Below, in pieces: positions 5,284-5,298 of a stretch of 5,298 nucleotides of DNA. Source of the stretch: Pseudomonadota bacterium (GTDB lineage Bacteria; Pseudomonadota; Alphaproteobacteria; RF32; CAG-239); the NCBI GenBank assembly GCA_021617435.1, contig JAJWCP010000016.1, forward strand, positions 1-5,298. The letters run 5' to 3'. Position numbers and translations under genes: made by a program. The notes below the pieces were generated by a model, which ran no database searches, was not told the origin of the DNA, and worked only from the letters and a program-made list of their open reading frames with translations. Within the stretch, counting starts at the first letter, position 1, and the number at the start of each line of letters is the position of its first letter.

Positions 5284-5298
5284 AAATTTAACTTCTAT

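Overview
The window looks like chromosomal DNA from an AT-leaning, probably uncultured member of the Alphaproteobacteria. This is an inference from protein style: the FtsW N-terminus with its WWWTVD signature, the MraY stretch GQPIRTDGPLSHLTTKQGTP, and the MurB stretch FGVGGPAEV...GGGSNLLVRDGGVPGV all resemble alphaproteobacterial versions. TGA is used as a stop (the DHFR gene ends in TGA) and Trp is TGG, so the genetic code appears standard. No transposase, integrase, tRNA, rRNA or CRISPR array was seen.

Left two thirds (positions 1-3577, minus strand): a tightly packed division and cell-wall (dcw) operon, transcribed right to left as mraY, ftsW, murB, ftsQ with gaps of 17, 17 and 3 nt. MraY makes lipid I, FtsW polymerises lipid II at the septum, MurB makes UDP-MurNAc, and FtsQ scaffolds the divisome. 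Compared with the usual order mraY-murD-ftsW-murG-murC-murB-ddl-ftsQ, the genes murD, murG, murC and ddl are absent, and nothing upstream of mraY belongs to the cluster. The cluster is therefore condensed and starts at mraY.

Middle (3578-3731): a 154-bp divergent promoter region. Right part (3732-5095, plus strand): a two-gene folate/thymidylate operon. A divergent dihydrofolate reductase gene (folA) overlaps thymidylate synthase (thyA) by 4 nt (ATGA). ThyA oxidises methylene-tetrahydrofolate to dihydrofolate while making dTMP, and the DHFR regenerates tetrahydrofolate, so the pair forms a closed cycle. The last 203 bp hold two terminator-like hairpins and perhaps a short independent transcription unit between them.

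The oddest structural signal is at the left edge. Positions 1-55 are an exact copy of positions 1109-1163, inside murB. The copy interrupts ftsQ after codon 126 and in a different frame from murB. Its length and its position flush with the edge suggest an assembly-graph or chimeric-read artefact, although a real 1108-bp tandem duplication would look the same. Apart from that the window is housekeeping DNA. The points most worth checking are the condensed dcw order, the DHFR's altered cofactor-phosphate site, and the left-edge junction. I see no convincing undescribed system.
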